Part shown: positions 52,501 to 62,035 of the stretch, piece by piece | How positions within the stretch are numbered: position 1 is the stretch's first letter | How the letters are laid out: each line of letters opens with the position of its first letter | Assembly: GCA_025267735.1 (NCBI GenBank) | Contig: CM046303.1 | Span: 50,919,403 to 50,983,402 of the forward strand | Reading direction: 5' to 3' | Length of the DNA stretch: 64,000 bases | Source of the DNA: Mactra quadrangularis | Taxonomy: Eukaryota; Mollusca; Bivalvia; Venerida; Mactridae | The notes under the pieces: generated by a model | Told to the model about the DNA's origin: nothing | The model's input: only the letters and a program-made list of their open reading frames with translations | The model's database searches: none | Translations under genes and position numbers: made by a program

Positions 52501-55500
52501 TAGTCTTAAAGTTTGTCATGAAGACTGTATCTGTGACTTACCTCAGCAAGTAGATCTTGTTGACTTCTTCTCCTTCCAGATAGACAAGATTCTAGAGAGA
52601 AATATTGTCCTCTATTTAACCTTCTATCTCTATTTAAACTATTACATCCACTACTACAACTGCTAGGTGATGGACAGGGAGCTTGGAAACTACCACTGGA
52701 ATTTACTGAAAATATATACATGCAGAAGTATTGTTAAAAAAAATTAGTTTAGTTTAAGCTGATTTACTTTTAGCTTGATTGTGAAACAAGTTCTTAAAAA
52801 TGAGATATATCACTCTAGTCCACTTCCTGATCTCCAAGTGATTAGCTAAGATTAAATTTCTTACTCAATGAAACATGGATGGAATACAAACCACTTGGCC
52901 ACGTCTGCTCCTTAAAAAGTTTAACTTTAAAAGTCTTCTTCATAACAAAATTTAATTAGTCTGTATTTGGCAAGTTGAGTATTTAAGATAGAAGAAACAA
53001 GAGAATAAGAAGTTTACAATTTATTTTTTGCAACTACTGGTCACATATATATTACATAATCAATTAGACAAATCAATAACTAGGTTGATTAAATGTATTA
53101 AATATTTTTTATTAGTCCCAGGCATCAGGCTGATTGGCTAATTTCTTGAACCAGGCTGGTTATCTAAGTAAGTAGCAAGCAAATCTGACTATGATTCCAG
53201 TGGTTGAGGATTCAATTAGGGAGCAATACTTAATATTCCTTCTATGAACAATGAAATATTGTCAGCAGCCATTCATCTGCCTGCTTCTATATCAAGTAGG
53301 GCACTGGTCAGCTACTGATAATGGTAAATGCTTAGTACTAAAGTTTGGTTCCAGTGATCTAGATCTCTCTAGTAACAACTAACTGTTGCAATATGACTGA
53401 TAAATGTTGCAATATGGTATTAAGTACCATTTATAACAATTTGCTATATTTTCTTTGAAATAATTTGGTTGTCTAATGAAAGCGTTAACGTTGGCAATGA
53501 GACGTAATTTTACTTATATTTATATACAGCTTAGTTCCACTATTAAGATATAAGAAATAACAAAAGTGGACTTAATAGCAGAACTTTACTGATAATAATG
53601 AATGTAATAATGAATGTTATACTTACAAGAACCAAGTCCACTTTCTTCATCAATTAAATCGGAACTTTTAATCATCCAATTACCAGTATATCTAGGTGAT
53701 GGTACATCTACTGGTATACTTTGTGCTGGAATACAGTAAATATGTAATATAAATATAGATAACATGATTCAAATGGATCACTTGTTTTATGTTAGAATTA
53801 CCCTCATGTATTTCATGAGACTAGTATCATCTAGGCTGGAGACTATTTACACATGGTCACCAGTTTGACCTATAACATTTGAGATTTGGGTAGACCAAGT
53901 TTGGTTAAATTTTTGGTACATCATAAATTATATTGTACAACTTGCTTTTAATAAAACTTAAAGAAAACAAATATGCAGATTCCTCAATATGGGGAGCACT
54001 AAGTTTAATTTTGTAATAAGCATATAAGTAAGAAAAAGAAAAATTACATTATTAAAATTATGTACATTCTTTAATAGTGTCAAATAAAGTTATCAAATAA
54101 CCAAATATATAATTATACCACTGAAAAAGATATAAAATATCATAATCAGCACTCAACATTAAAGGTTGTCCTATTGTCCCTGACAACCTATATTTTGGTT
54201 CAGGCAACTTGTTACTACTAATAAACATTTGATTCAGGCAAATAAAACATTCAACTGGTCGACCAATCAGGCAGACTAGTTTAAAAATAAATATCCTACC
54301 TATTCCATTACGACTCTCTTGTGATATAGGTCTTGGCATAGATAAGTCTGGAGCACTTGAGAAATCTTCATCCCTATAAAAACAGAGGATATTTTACTTA
54401 CAGTATAACCTCTGCAGCACGGCCCTCTACAGAACAAATCCTCTGTGTAATAACTGTTTTTGATATTTCCCTTAGGTTGAAAATTACCTCTACAGAGCAA
54501 CAACCTCTGAACAACAACACATTTAAGTCTCTCCCAGTGGGTGTTGTTCAAGACAGGTTATACTGTATTATCAATGTTTGGTTGATTTTTATTTCACCAA
54601 TATTCATGTATAGATTATGTTATATGCTTACATTTTTTGAACTACGTATTTATTTTATCTAATGAGCTCACACTTATGATTGAGTCAACTTTTATGTTGA
54701 TTTTCAATAAAAACCAGTTTTTATAATTTTTAGGTTCTTGATTCATGAATGGAAAAGTATTCATCTAGTGAGTTTGAAAGCAAGACAATAGATATAACAT
54801 AAATTATTTTCACTGAACATTCAAGACAGTAGAATGTTGTATTTATTTTACTGAGAAATCCAAGTAATTTACTGGAAACCACGTAATAAACAGTCATATG
54901 ATCATCAGTATGTCTTAATCATGTAGACAGAAAACAAGGAAGATAATATAGACAAAAATATAATACCACTCATATGTAAAAAACAAATACATTCACTATG
55001 TACAATACAGTGCTACATGAATCCTAGACAATTGTGAGAATTGTTTTTATTTAATAATTTATTTGTTAGGAGGTTGACTTTTCATAGCTTAGATCAACAA
55101 AACCAATAGACTACAATGTATACTCAGAACTCAAATACTCGGGTTTTCCCTGTGGTACAAACAAACTTTCACTAAAACAATACGAACAACAGGATTTTAT
55201 CAGTGTCTCAGGTTTTTCAGCAATAATGAGTAAATATATTTTTTTGTATCTCCTGTGCACTGATGGAAAAAAACATAAATTGTAGTTCCAAATTAGGTTT
55301 ATACAATAAACTACTGAAGGCTGCAATTTTCACGTTTCTAACAAATGGCATAATAACTTTAAGTAAACAGGGCTTATCAATTCCTGAAATTGTTTTCATT
55401 TATTTTTCAGTCTATTTTACAAAGACACTAAAATCCTGGGAGCTGTTTCATCAACGTTTTTGTAACTTTAGAAGTGGCGTAACTTACATTGAATATTTAC

Positions 55501-58500
55501 AAAAATGTTGTCGAAACGGCACCCTTACTTTCAGTACCAGTCCTAAATAATTTCACTCATGTAAGTAAGCAACTTCCTACTTTCTCCATAGAGTCATGGT
55601 CAGAAGGTGACTTCAATCCAATGACCCTCTAATAATGAGAGGTTATAGTGATTCGTTGTGAGTGACCTTAACCCTTGAATACAGACTTTGGAATGAACAG
55701 TCCAGGAAGCAAATATCTCTAAAAAGCAAATTCTAAAACTCTAGTCTAATCCAATACGAGTGCACATGAGTGACGTCTTAAAGTACACCACAATATCAAA
55801 GTCCAAGTGGATATAGATTAAGTTACTGGCTAGGACATAGATGTAGGTACCAAGTACAATAGCTATCATACAGTCTATACTTACGTAACAGAATAACGTT
55901 TAGGTTTCTCTGGTATAAATACTTTAGTTAGAATCAATTCAGCTGGTGATCTGAAATAATATAACCAAGGAATATATTCTCATATGTTATTCAGAATGTT
56001 AAACAAACATTTGTTTTTTAGTCAACTTCTTGCTCCATCCACAAAACAGAACAGATTCAAATAGTGCAGTAGACCCTGATAATATGACAGTGATTATTCT
56101 AAAACAGAATAGCATATTGCTGCCCCTGCTCTCTTTTTAATCTTCTTTGCCCCTTTTTTCTCATTACTATGTTGAAAAAGTAACTTTAAATCTGCATCCT
56201 GCCCATTTGTTGCCTCCTTGCCTCTAATGAAATTTACAATAATCACTAATACGAAATTGAATCAACAAGTCATTCCAAATACAGAGCAAATGTTTGCAAT
56301 TATTTCTTCAATTATTTATAGGCTAATAGCATAACTATTTATACATGCAATATAAAACAACATAGTACTGTATGTCACTACAGATAGATCAAAGGCAGTA
56401 TTGTGGGATAGACAAAGAATCTGGGTTTACATGGGCCTGCAACAAGAAAGAACACTCCAGACATGGCTCTGATACATTTAAGCATTATTTTTTAATGGGT
56501 CAGAATTTAGTTCTTGATGTCAGCCACACATATTCTTCTGACTCTCATTGTTACATGTAGGGTACAGGTAAGAAGAGCTAAAGACTGTACTATTAATCTA
56601 TCTGACAGTTTCAATGCTGATTTGAGCCTCATTAGAAAAAAACAGTAATATTATTGTGGCAATTTAATCTCTCAAAAATGTATGTCTTAAAATTATAGTT
56701 ACTCACATTTTTTTTTCAAAACCCACTTGCATATGCAAGCTTAAATTGAGACCTGGCGCATGATATATATTGATGGGTCAGCACCAAACCAGTCTAACTA
56801 CATGTAAAAAGTAAGATGCAATTAAAGCATAATCCCAAATTGGTACCTAAAATTTCTAATCTTAGTCCAAATTTTTTCTTCCTGATGCATACAATACATG
56901 TATTACATCATCATTTTAATAAATGCAAAACAGTGCTTTTTTGACAATAATGAATTAGAACATTAAAGTGACCATATACATGTATATATATAGAGACATG
57001 ATACATACTTGACAACATGAACTTTTAATGAAGTTCCTTTATAAGCGACACCTTCAGCACCATAGAGAATCTCCTCTAATCTTTTACCATCTGAACCTGT
57101 TTTAGATGGCTGAAATATTACAAACAATAGAAATATTAATACTTTGATGCTTTGTATTGAAATGTTATGTTATTTGATGAAAATGTAAGACAAAAACATA
57201 AATATATGCATAAAAGAAAGGCCTACTCTTAAAAATCATATGATTGTTCAATATGACTTACATATTTATGATACAGGAGGGGTGTGGCCAAGTGGTTACA
57301 ATGTTAGACAGGTAATCATTAGATAGCTAGCTCCAGGTTGGCTCTAATCTCATCCAAATCATGTACAAGGACAAATGAATGTAGGGCTAATAAAGTAGAG
57401 CAGAATTAATAAATAATTTCAAACCATATGATATAGAAACAATTTAATGATAACATGATAGCATAATCTATTATCACATGATTAACAACTGATAATTTAA
57501 TCAGTTATCTTCAAATTATCATCTCGCTTACAATGAGTGCCCGATAATCATTGACATAGTGCTAAAAAGGGATAAGTGTGGTACAGTATAAGTTTACTCT
57601 TATCCCCGTTTAGCACTATGCCATCGTAATATTATATACATACAAAACTTGTACTTCTTAAACTTCAGGTCATGATCTAAGTACATGTGTACTTGTACTA
57701 GTTAGATGACCAATGTTACAAAATACATAAGTTTATTACACCACAACAATTATCATTGTAATGAAATCATATGATTAAAGCCTGATTGTTTCAATGGACT
57801 TTGATGAATGTCATCTTTGTACACATGAATATCAATTAAGCAAAAGTAAACCTAAATATTGAACTCTTAGAGTATTTTATTCTCAAAATATTGAAATCAA
57901 TATTAAGACTGAAACTTTCAAACATACCAATGTACTCTGTACATACATTTTCATTGTATTAATGGTACATGTTTGTTTGTACTGTAGATACAAATGTATT
58001 ATTGTATATATTTAAATTTCCGAAGTCTAACACAGCAGGATGTGTTTTAATTAAATTAAAAAACTACATGTATAAAGACTTACATACATGTATGTGAGTA
58101 CTATTAATTTTTTATCAACATAGCTGCATAGATAATTCACAGCACAGTTACCCCAAGTAAAAATAAGGACATCCAGTTCAAATATGGGAACACACTTCAG
58201 GACATTCAATCCAGAGTATCAATAAGAAAATGGTTAGCCTTGCTACACATGTCAAGTTGATGACACTTTTTTAATAAATTGGGCAACTTATGTGTACATG
58301 TAAAAAAGAAACAATAAACATTGATAGTTACCAGGTAGTTATGCATTTTTGGATTGGAGACATTTTTCTGAATTTGTCCCTCTGCCACAGCATTGAGTTT
58401 GGTACCAGGACGGCACCATCTTGAAGTCTGTAATTATTAAACATGTTTTATTTATCCAATGAATTCTTGGGAATACAGCAGTAAATACATGTCAAATAAT

Positions 58501-60564
58501 GGTTTTAGTATCACTTTTCAAGAAAATGTAAATTGATATACAGATCTTTGCCTTCGTTTTTACATGCAGGTAGAACTATTCAAAAGAAATAAAATAAAAC
58601 TTGTGCCAAATGATGTATTGTATTAGAGATTGGGTATATTATAAATAACTTCCAAAGTCTGACTGTATAAGACAACCTTTACAGTCAGAACATAGAACAT
58701 TGGACATGTTTCATAGCACCTGACTGAAAAGTTAGTGGTTGCATGGGTGACCAAAGACAATTTTATTTATTCCAAGAAAACTCCAAATTCAAGGAAACTG
58801 CATGATTCTAAAGAAAGTTTAGAAGGATAAAGGGCCTGTTAACATCCCCTGTTATATAAGAAAAAAGAGCTTTCCGGGGATACCTTATCATCTTCTGTCA
58901 CACACTTTGAATCAAATATAATCCTTCTTCCTTTTCCATCACTTTCTTGAAATAAAACCAGTCTTATTGATTTTTCCTCGAACTGCGGTTTTTTCCAACT
59001 AAAAAAAAACAACAACAGAAAATATGACAAAATAGAACAGAAATATCAGACCAATCAATTAAACTATAATAAATTTTGGGTCTGTAGCAGGGCTGTAAAT
59101 TTGAATTATATGTTTCCATCATTTGTGAATCATATTCATCAGCCTGAGAGCTAAGTTGGCACATGATCTGACTGAACAGCAGAAGGTCACAGGTTTGAAC
59201 CCTGCGTTACTCGACTTTTTTTCTATAATATGTCACTAAATATGCCCCAAAAACGTTCCAAGGGCCACAACTAAATAGAGTCTGCAGATAATAATTGCCT
59301 GGCTGTCAAATGAAGCAGAGGTGTAATACAGCACTAGTAGTCCCTTGCCTTTGAAGTTAGTGGCTTTTATCCCAGTTAGGACAATTGATTTTAATCATGT
59401 AACAAACAAATCAATTCTACCCTAAGTAGTGACACACACTTAGGATATGTTTGTTGAAAATCAATTAAAACAGTTTGACTTCGACATCTGGCAATCCAGA
59501 CACCCATTGGTCAGCCCTCTGTCATGGGTGATCAGCTTAAACTGCCCTTCTAGAGAAGTCAGGGCCGACAAAGTCTAAAAAAAAATTTCTACTTGTCAGT
59601 TCTTGGCAATTAGTAAAGTTACATGTCCGTATGAACATTATAGAATAAAATTATTGAAAAAAATCCACTTTTCCGTATTTGCCTTGGGACAACACGGACA
59701 ATATGGACGTTTGATTTCACCCGTCCTCCAGACGATGTAATGTCCTTACACTCCAGTCCCATCCAGAAATACAAATTGAAAATTCTTATAATAAGTTATA
59801 TTTACTTTATTAATGAAATAAATGTAAAATTTGAACAATTCCATGGCTTAAAAACTTTACTTAACACAGCACAATACTTCACCAAGAACTATACAGGTAA
59901 ACTTAGACTTATCAATAAAAAATAAACTCAATACCTTTGATGACCATGAAACACAACATACTCTTTTCGCACTGAAGAGAAATTTGCTTTCGGAAAAACT
60001 GATCCATTTATAACTGGCATTTTCATACTGCACTTAATGTTAACTTAAAATTTCCATCGAACACATAATGAATCCACTAAACAAAACTGACACATGTACA
60101 TTAAAGTCAGCAGGTAATCACACATCACATGACAATGGTCTTGAGTCAGTCAATAGGTTAAAAAGAACAAGTTTAACAACCTTTGGTTTTGGTAACTTGA
60201 TATAAACAATAACAAATTCAGGTTCTATAGTTTTAGAGAAAAATGAAACAGATAAATATGTAATTCTAAATAGAAAGCACAAACATGCAAATCAAACAAT
60301 ATCAACAAAACAACATAGCGTATACAGTAGCTAAAGCAAGTTGTTTACAATTGACAATGTTCAATTGGTCCCATGACTTGTGGTGTTATCAATGAAGACT
60401 CGTGACTTGTCAAAATAGTGAATCGTAGATTATAACGTAAGCGATTACGGAGCGGTTGTAACATAGTAGAATACTTACTCAGCCTTAACTTCACTGTATG
60501 ATGACTTTTTACTATGTTGACGCACGAATTTTCTAGGATTAAGTAATTTTTGTATGAATGCCAT
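37430..60564 (-). CDS. FNIP: Folliculin-interacting protein homolog (FNIP1/2 family), full gene span
   Basis: Nineteen - strand exons join in phase (3,279 nt, about 1,092 residues; vertebrate FNIP1/2 are about 1,110-1,170). Exons: 60479-60564, 58884-58998, 58332-58427, 57009-57109, 55885-55950, 54300-54373, 53627-53725, 52542-52705, 51940-52028, 51384-51510, 50123-50295, 49103-49273, 47389-48627, 46470-46580, 45603-45771, 42051-42112, 39449-39581, 38864-38970, 37430-37526. An N-terminal longin-like part, a central DENN-like part and a C-terminal FNIP domain are recognised from conserved motifs. Known family role: partner of folliculin on lysosomes, acting as GAP for RagC/D, binding AMPK and serving as an Hsp90 co-chaperone. 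Invertebrates usually have one copy, so a 1/2 number is not assigned. Confidence 0.95.
37587..37860 (-). repeat. tRNA-derived SINE
   Basis: On the - strand, A-box 'tagcacagtcgg' is followed by B-box context 'cgagtttgaatccc'. The far end 'ttaacaccatgtcaacacta' resembles the tail shared with the SINE at 39,025. Located in FNIP intron 18. Confidence 0.68.
38241..38665 (+). mobile_element. LINE (non-LTR retrotransposon) 3'-end fragment, pseudogene
   Basis: Codes for [51 protein letters not shown] and [12 protein letters not shown], the region after the reverse transcriptase core of many molluscan LINEs. The end '[17 protein letters not shown]' is in another frame, so a frameshift or deletion lies between. 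5'-truncated, antisense within FNIP intron 18. Confidence 0.85.
38864..38970 (-). CDS. FNIP: FNIP exon 18
   Basis: [20 protein letters not shown] then [15 protein letters not shown]; near-identical to the family '[23 protein letters not shown]'. Confidence 0.96.
39025..39315 (-). repeat. tRNA-derived SINE
   Basis: On the - strand, tRNA-like 'cagtagctcacaagcctact' is followed by 'ttgtgggttagatta', then 'ctttcgtggagtttg' and 'gtaggttgactgac', shared with 50,602-50,872 and 8,945-9,080. FNIP intron 17. Confidence 0.62.
39449..39581 (-). CDS. FNIP: FNIP exon 17
   Basis: [20 protein letters not shown], then [20 protein letters not shown] and PEF. Corresponds to the family '[25 protein letters not shown]'. 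Confidence 0.92.
39748..41501. mobile_element. hAT-type element, 1,754 bp, non-autonomous
   Basis: Ends 'tagggctgcaacgg' and 'gtacgcagcccta' lie between perfect 8-bp copies of 'gtatgttt' (39,740-39,747 and 41,502-41,509). Subterminal 'gtaccgtaccg' motifs occur at both sides. No convincing transposase. In FNIP intron 16. Confidence 0.82.
42051..42112 (-). CDS. FNIP: FNIP exon 16
   Basis: [19 protein letters not shown], nearly identical to the family '[17 protein letters not shown]'. 62 nt; donor GTAAGT. Confidence 0.95.
42154..42504 (+). mobile_element. MITE, 'ctacagtcccataaac' family, full copy
   Basis: Ends 'gctacagtcccataaaca' and 'tttatgggactgaggcat' are inverted. Same family as 8,012-8,342 and 5,036-5,217. 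It begins about 40 bp upstream of the acceptor of FNIP exon 16. The apparent 119-residue frame inside is chance. Confidence 0.75.
42742..44940. mobile_element. 2.2-kb element with long inverted ends
   Basis: 'atagtcctgcagta' and 'aggtgaaccgtgcacttgag' at left pair with 'ctcaagtgcacggttcacct' and 'actgcaggactact' at right. Pairing resumes deeper with 'gcagtgattcattttg' / 'caaaatgaatcactgg'. The middle (about 43,770-44,560) is less AT-rich and holds a 65-residue - strand frame. FNIP intron 15. Confidence 0.72.
45100..45240 (+). repeat. Interspersed repeat, 'gtttgtactgcaggg' family
   Basis: Shares 'gctgaaaatcatgagac', 'gtacacattattttcatt' and 'cagggaaaatccata' with members near 31,165, 46,985 (-), 55,110 (-) and 57,930. 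Confidence 0.5.
45315..45548. mobile_element. MITE with 16-bp perfect inverted ends
   Basis: 'ttgaccccgacctgac' and 'gtcaggtcggggtcaa' bound a 234-bp non-coding segment just downstream of FNIP exon 15. Confidence 0.68.
45603..45771 (-). CDS. FNIP: FNIP exon 15: C-terminal domain begins
   Basis: [20 protein letters not shown] then [20 protein letters not shown], matching the family '[23 protein letters not shown]'. Confidence 0.96.
46470..46580 (-). CDS. FNIP: FNIP exon 14
   Basis: [20 protein letters not shown] then [16 protein letters not shown]. Similar to the family 'ELPLPRSQSIS' segment before the C-terminal domain. A 22-bp tandem array starts 43 bp upstream of its acceptor. Confidence 0.88.
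46624..46841. repeat. 22-bp tandem repeat, about 10 units
   Basis: Unit 'aacattcaagatattgtagg' + 'tt', almost without divergence. It starts 43 bp upstream of the FNIP exon 14 acceptor, which can matter for length variation near a splice site. Confidence 0.95.
46842..46935 (+). repeat. tRNA-like SINE head
   Basis: 'ggttcagaggtaggatgc' (A-box context), then 'aagttcaatctcac' (B-box context). Directly abuts the 22-bp array. Confidence 0.4.
47283..47351. mobile_element. 72-bp hairpin MITE, copy 3
   Basis: 'attgcctgcaagactggag' pairs with 'gcagtcttgctggcaaccct'; the loop 'tttttgcaatgcacat' is the reverse of the loop at 27,733. It lies 37 bp past the donor of FNIP exon 13. Confidence 0.68.
47389..48627 (-). 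CDS. FNIP: FNIP exon 13: large exon, DENN-like end plus disordered region
   Basis: Residues about 454-866 of the product. Begins [20 protein letters not shown], then [15 protein letters not shown], both family signatures. The remainder is a long Ser/Asn/Lys-rich, probably disordered region with cysteines at about 615, 618, 644 and 646, and basic RRSSLSRQ near its end. Donor GTCAGT at 47,388; the open frame continues past it only by chance. Confidence 0.95.
49103..49273 (-). CDS. FNIP: FNIP exon 12
   Basis: [20 protein letters not shown] and [14 protein letters not shown] are the most conserved FNIP block (DENN-like part). Confidence 0.96.
49584..49747. repeat. Hairpin element
   Basis: 'gtgatttgggaacagtcaaa' pairs with 'agactgttcccaaatcac', extending outward to 'acagttatt' / 'aataactgt'. 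FNIP intron 11. Confidence 0.6.
50123..50295 (-). CDS. FNIP: FNIP exon 11
   Basis: [20 protein letters not shown] then PVWLNMM, later [17 protein letters not shown]; matches the family 'PRIAEPVWLTMM...RFLKEF'. Confidence 0.95.
50602..50872 (-). repeat. tRNA-derived SINE
   Basis: - strand head with 'gggtcataggtttgattctc', then 'ctttcgtggagttcg', 'gtgcctagtaactggttaac' and 'gtaggttgactgac', matching the copies at 39,025 and 8,945. FNIP intron 10. Confidence 0.62.
50971..51344. mobile_element. mariner-type MITE, copy 2
   Basis: 'cagtacccaccaaaagtctg' and 'aaacttttggtgggtactg' are inverted ends of a 374-bp element. TA follows the right end. Body matches 31,556-31,961. Confidence 0.75.
51384..51510 (-). 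CDS. FNIP: FNIP exon 10
   Basis: [20 protein letters not shown] then [20 protein letters not shown], an unmistakable match to the family 'FFFSHFPLFESHM'. Confidence 0.95.
51940..52028 (-). CDS. FNIP: FNIP exon 9
   Basis: [20 protein letters not shown] then IDENNEEAN, equivalent to the family 'RRKKIAISIIFSL', where the central domain begins. Confidence 0.92.
52542..52705 (-). CDS. FNIP: FNIP exon 8
   Basis: [20 protein letters not shown], then a basic stretch and [15 protein letters not shown]. It matches the family Pro/Ser-rich segment ('FPSPSSSTSSSSS') in position and character. Confidence 0.88.
53627..53725 (-). CDS. FNIP: FNIP exon 7
   Basis: [20 protein letters not shown] then [13 protein letters not shown]. 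Ser-rich linker with 'DEESGLGS', comparable to family 'DSGIARS' text. Acceptor ATTCCAG, donor GTAAGT. Confidence 0.85.
54300..54373 (-). CDS. FNIP: FNIP exon 6
   Basis: [20 protein letters not shown] then RNGI. Variable region, assigned by splice sites and phase. Confidence 0.82.
55885..55950 (-). CDS. FNIP: FNIP exon 5
   Basis: [20 protein letters not shown], equivalent to the family 'RSPPQLMISKVFSAR'. 66 nt; donor GTAAGT. Confidence 0.92.
57009..57109 (-). CDS. FNIP: FNIP exon 4
   Basis: [20 protein letters not shown] then [13 protein letters not shown], matching the family '[23 protein letters not shown]'. Confidence 0.93.
57278..57410 (+). repeat. tRNA-derived SINE head
   Basis: 'ggtgtggccaagtggttaca' is a Leu/Ser-tRNA-like A-box context, followed by 'ccaggttggctctaatc' as a decayed B-box. 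No acceptor stem, so not a tRNA gene. Confidence 0.5.
57553..57621. repeat. Hairpin element
   Basis: 'catagtgctaaaaagggata' pairs with 'tatccccgtttagcactatg'. 69-bp imperfect palindrome in FNIP intron 3. Confidence 0.55.
58332..58427 (-). CDS. FNIP: FNIP exon 3
   Basis: Phase 0-0 exon of 96 nt: [20 protein letters not shown] then [12 protein letters not shown]. Splice sites are good and the neighbours agree in phase, but conservation is weak in this variable linker. Confidence 0.75.
58884..58998 (-). CDS. FNIP: FNIP exon 2: start of longin-like domain
   Basis: Encodes [20 protein letters not shown] then [18 protein letters not shown], closely matching the family '[28 protein letters not shown]'. 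Acceptor TTTTTTTAG, donor GTATCC. Confidence 0.94.
59144..59212 (+). repeat. tRNA-derived SINE head
   Basis: A-box context 'gagagctaagttggca' and B-box context 'caggtttgaaccctgcg' occur at tRNA-like spacing. No stem pairing for a functional tRNA. FNIP intron 1. Confidence 0.5.
59935..60027 (-). CDS. FNIP: FNIP optional exon 1b (cassette or alternative first exon)
   Basis: 93-nt segment after 'aagtgcag' with donor GTATTG. It enters one base into a codon and leaves two bases in, exactly as exon 2 needs. It encodes [20 protein letters not shown] then [10 protein letters not shown]. It begins with an in-frame ATG after its first base, so it could also be a separate first exon. I do not recognise the peptide in other FNIPs. 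Use is unproven. Confidence 0.45.
60479..60564 (-). CDS. FNIP: FNIP exon 1, start codon
   Basis: [20 protein letters not shown] then SSYSEVKA plus two bases of Asp; donor GTAAGT. 'FxQKLxN' resembles the FNIP start, and the 28 residues before the conserved Trp match vertebrate spacing. An upstream ATG in another frame overlaps it (see findings). Confidence 0.82.
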
Positions 60565-60598
60565 ACTGTTTTCATCGACATGCCTCCATTTTTAAGAA

Positions 60599-60760
60599 TC
60601 ACATGACAATTGCTTATCAATTTGTAACATTAATTTTCATTGGCCAATGACTAATTTGGACATGAGCCAATGTCTATTTTTAGCACAAGGAATACCCATT
60701 GTAATCAAAGTGCTGGAAGTACAATGTCCGGAATGTCACGTGTGTAAACAAGTGCACGGG
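60599..60760 (-). promoter_or_regulatory. FNIP promoter region with E-boxes and CCAAT motifs
   Basis: Upstream of the start are E-box GTCACGTG (60,735-60,742), the TFE-type site TCATGTGA (60,599-60,606), a palindromic ATTGGCCAAT (60,639-60,648) and another CCAAT near 60,667. A second TCATGTGA lies in intron 1 (60,125-60,132). The transcription start is not known. Confidence 0.5.
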
Positions 60761-60764
60761 TATT

Positions 60765-61507
60765 TATAAATACAAACCAACAGATACTACTGGAAATTAA
60801 TATTTTAGAAATGTACTGTATGGCAGCTTTTAAAACATTAAGAATAACACAATGTAGATACAATCGAGGTCAAATCCGTTAACACACTGACAGGATCGAA
60901 AGGCCTATATTATATGCAATTTTAATATGTCCTATAATCTTCGAACAATAGACCTTTAAGGTAACTTTGGACAAAACACTACGATACCATATTTATTATT
61001 TAAACATGGGTGAATCTACGTCTTGGATACTTTTAGCAGTGGCATAGGAAGCATTAAAACAGAACATGTATATTGATATAAATACGTATGTTTTTGAGAG
61101 AGCTACAATGTATTGTGATTCACCGCTAGAGGGTGTGCACTTTTGTTTGTACCGTGAATTATCGAACGGGACGCATGAGCATCCGATGCGAATTTAATTA
61201 GCGAATAAATACAATGATTTTATTGTATTTTAATTTTGAAGTAGTTGTCTGACAAAGTTACGTACAGATGAACGGGGAAATGATCAGAATCATAGCTACA
61301 TGTACCAAGCATCACTTCAAGACAGCGCTAACAAATTCAAAAACAACACAAGCAACGAATCAAAACTACATTTCTGCAACAAAACCACCATCAAATTTGC
61401 TCACAGATATTTTTGATATTTTTTGTGAAAAGCATTTAAATAGTAAAACAACAAACTAGTTAGTGTTTTTACCCATCAATACAACCGTTACAATAAACAT
61501 GTAATGT
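60765..61507. other. Sequence upstream of FNIP, no gene seen
   Basis: AT-rich with no recognisable exon. A short + frame (61,268-61,459) may be decayed upstream LINE sequence but shows no motif. Confidence 0.4.
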
Positions 61508-62034
61508 AAAACTTTGGAACATATTATAGCTTCATATATCTGTTCCCACTTCAATCAGCATAAAATAATATTTGACCTACAGCATGGTTTTAGGGAGAGA
61601 CGCTCATGTGAGACTCAACTCATTGAGCTCACAGACTTTCTTCTCAACAACATGGCAGCTGGAAAACAAACAGATCTTATTCTCTTGGACTTCTCAAAGG
61701 CCTTTGACAAAGTAAATCATCAAAAACTCTTGAACACTCTTTCTGAGCATGGCGTCTCCCCACAACTCCTGAAATGGATTCATTCCTTTCTCATTGGTCG
61801 AACCCAAACTGTTATCTTGGATGGTGAAAAATCTGATGAAGTCCCTGTCACCTCTGGGGTTCCCCAAGGACCGGTCCTTGGTCCCTTATGCTTCTTAATC
61901 TACATCAACAAACTTCCAAATTGTGTCTCTTCACAAATTAGGCTCTTTGCAGATGATACTGATGTATACCTCACAATTAATTCACCATCAAACTCTCTTT
62001 CGTTACAAAATGATCTAACCCAGATGGAAAAATG
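61508..62034 (+). pseudogene. Non-LTR retrotransposon reverse transcriptase fragment
   Basis: Encodes KTLEHIIASYICSHFNQHK, QHGFRERRSCETQL, LDFSKAFDKVNHQ, TSGVPQGPVLGPLCFLIYIN and the catalytic FADDT motif, in Jockey/CR1-like order. The endonuclease part is missing, an in-frame stop precedes, and the frame ends where the foldback element starts. Confidence 0.9.
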
Positions 62035-62035
62035 A

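Noticed and set aside
57278..59212. tRNA genes at 57,281 and 59,146
   Set aside because: A- and B-box motifs are present but acceptor and anticodon stems do not pair; both are SINE heads.
61268..61459. 63-aa frame upstream of the reverse transcriptase
   Set aside because: It may be decayed LINE text, but no motif is recognisable.
61508..62034. Endogenous viral sequence
   Set aside because: The motif order (SGVPQGPVLGPL, FADDT) is that of non-LTR retrotransposons; no viral gag, protease or envelope is present.
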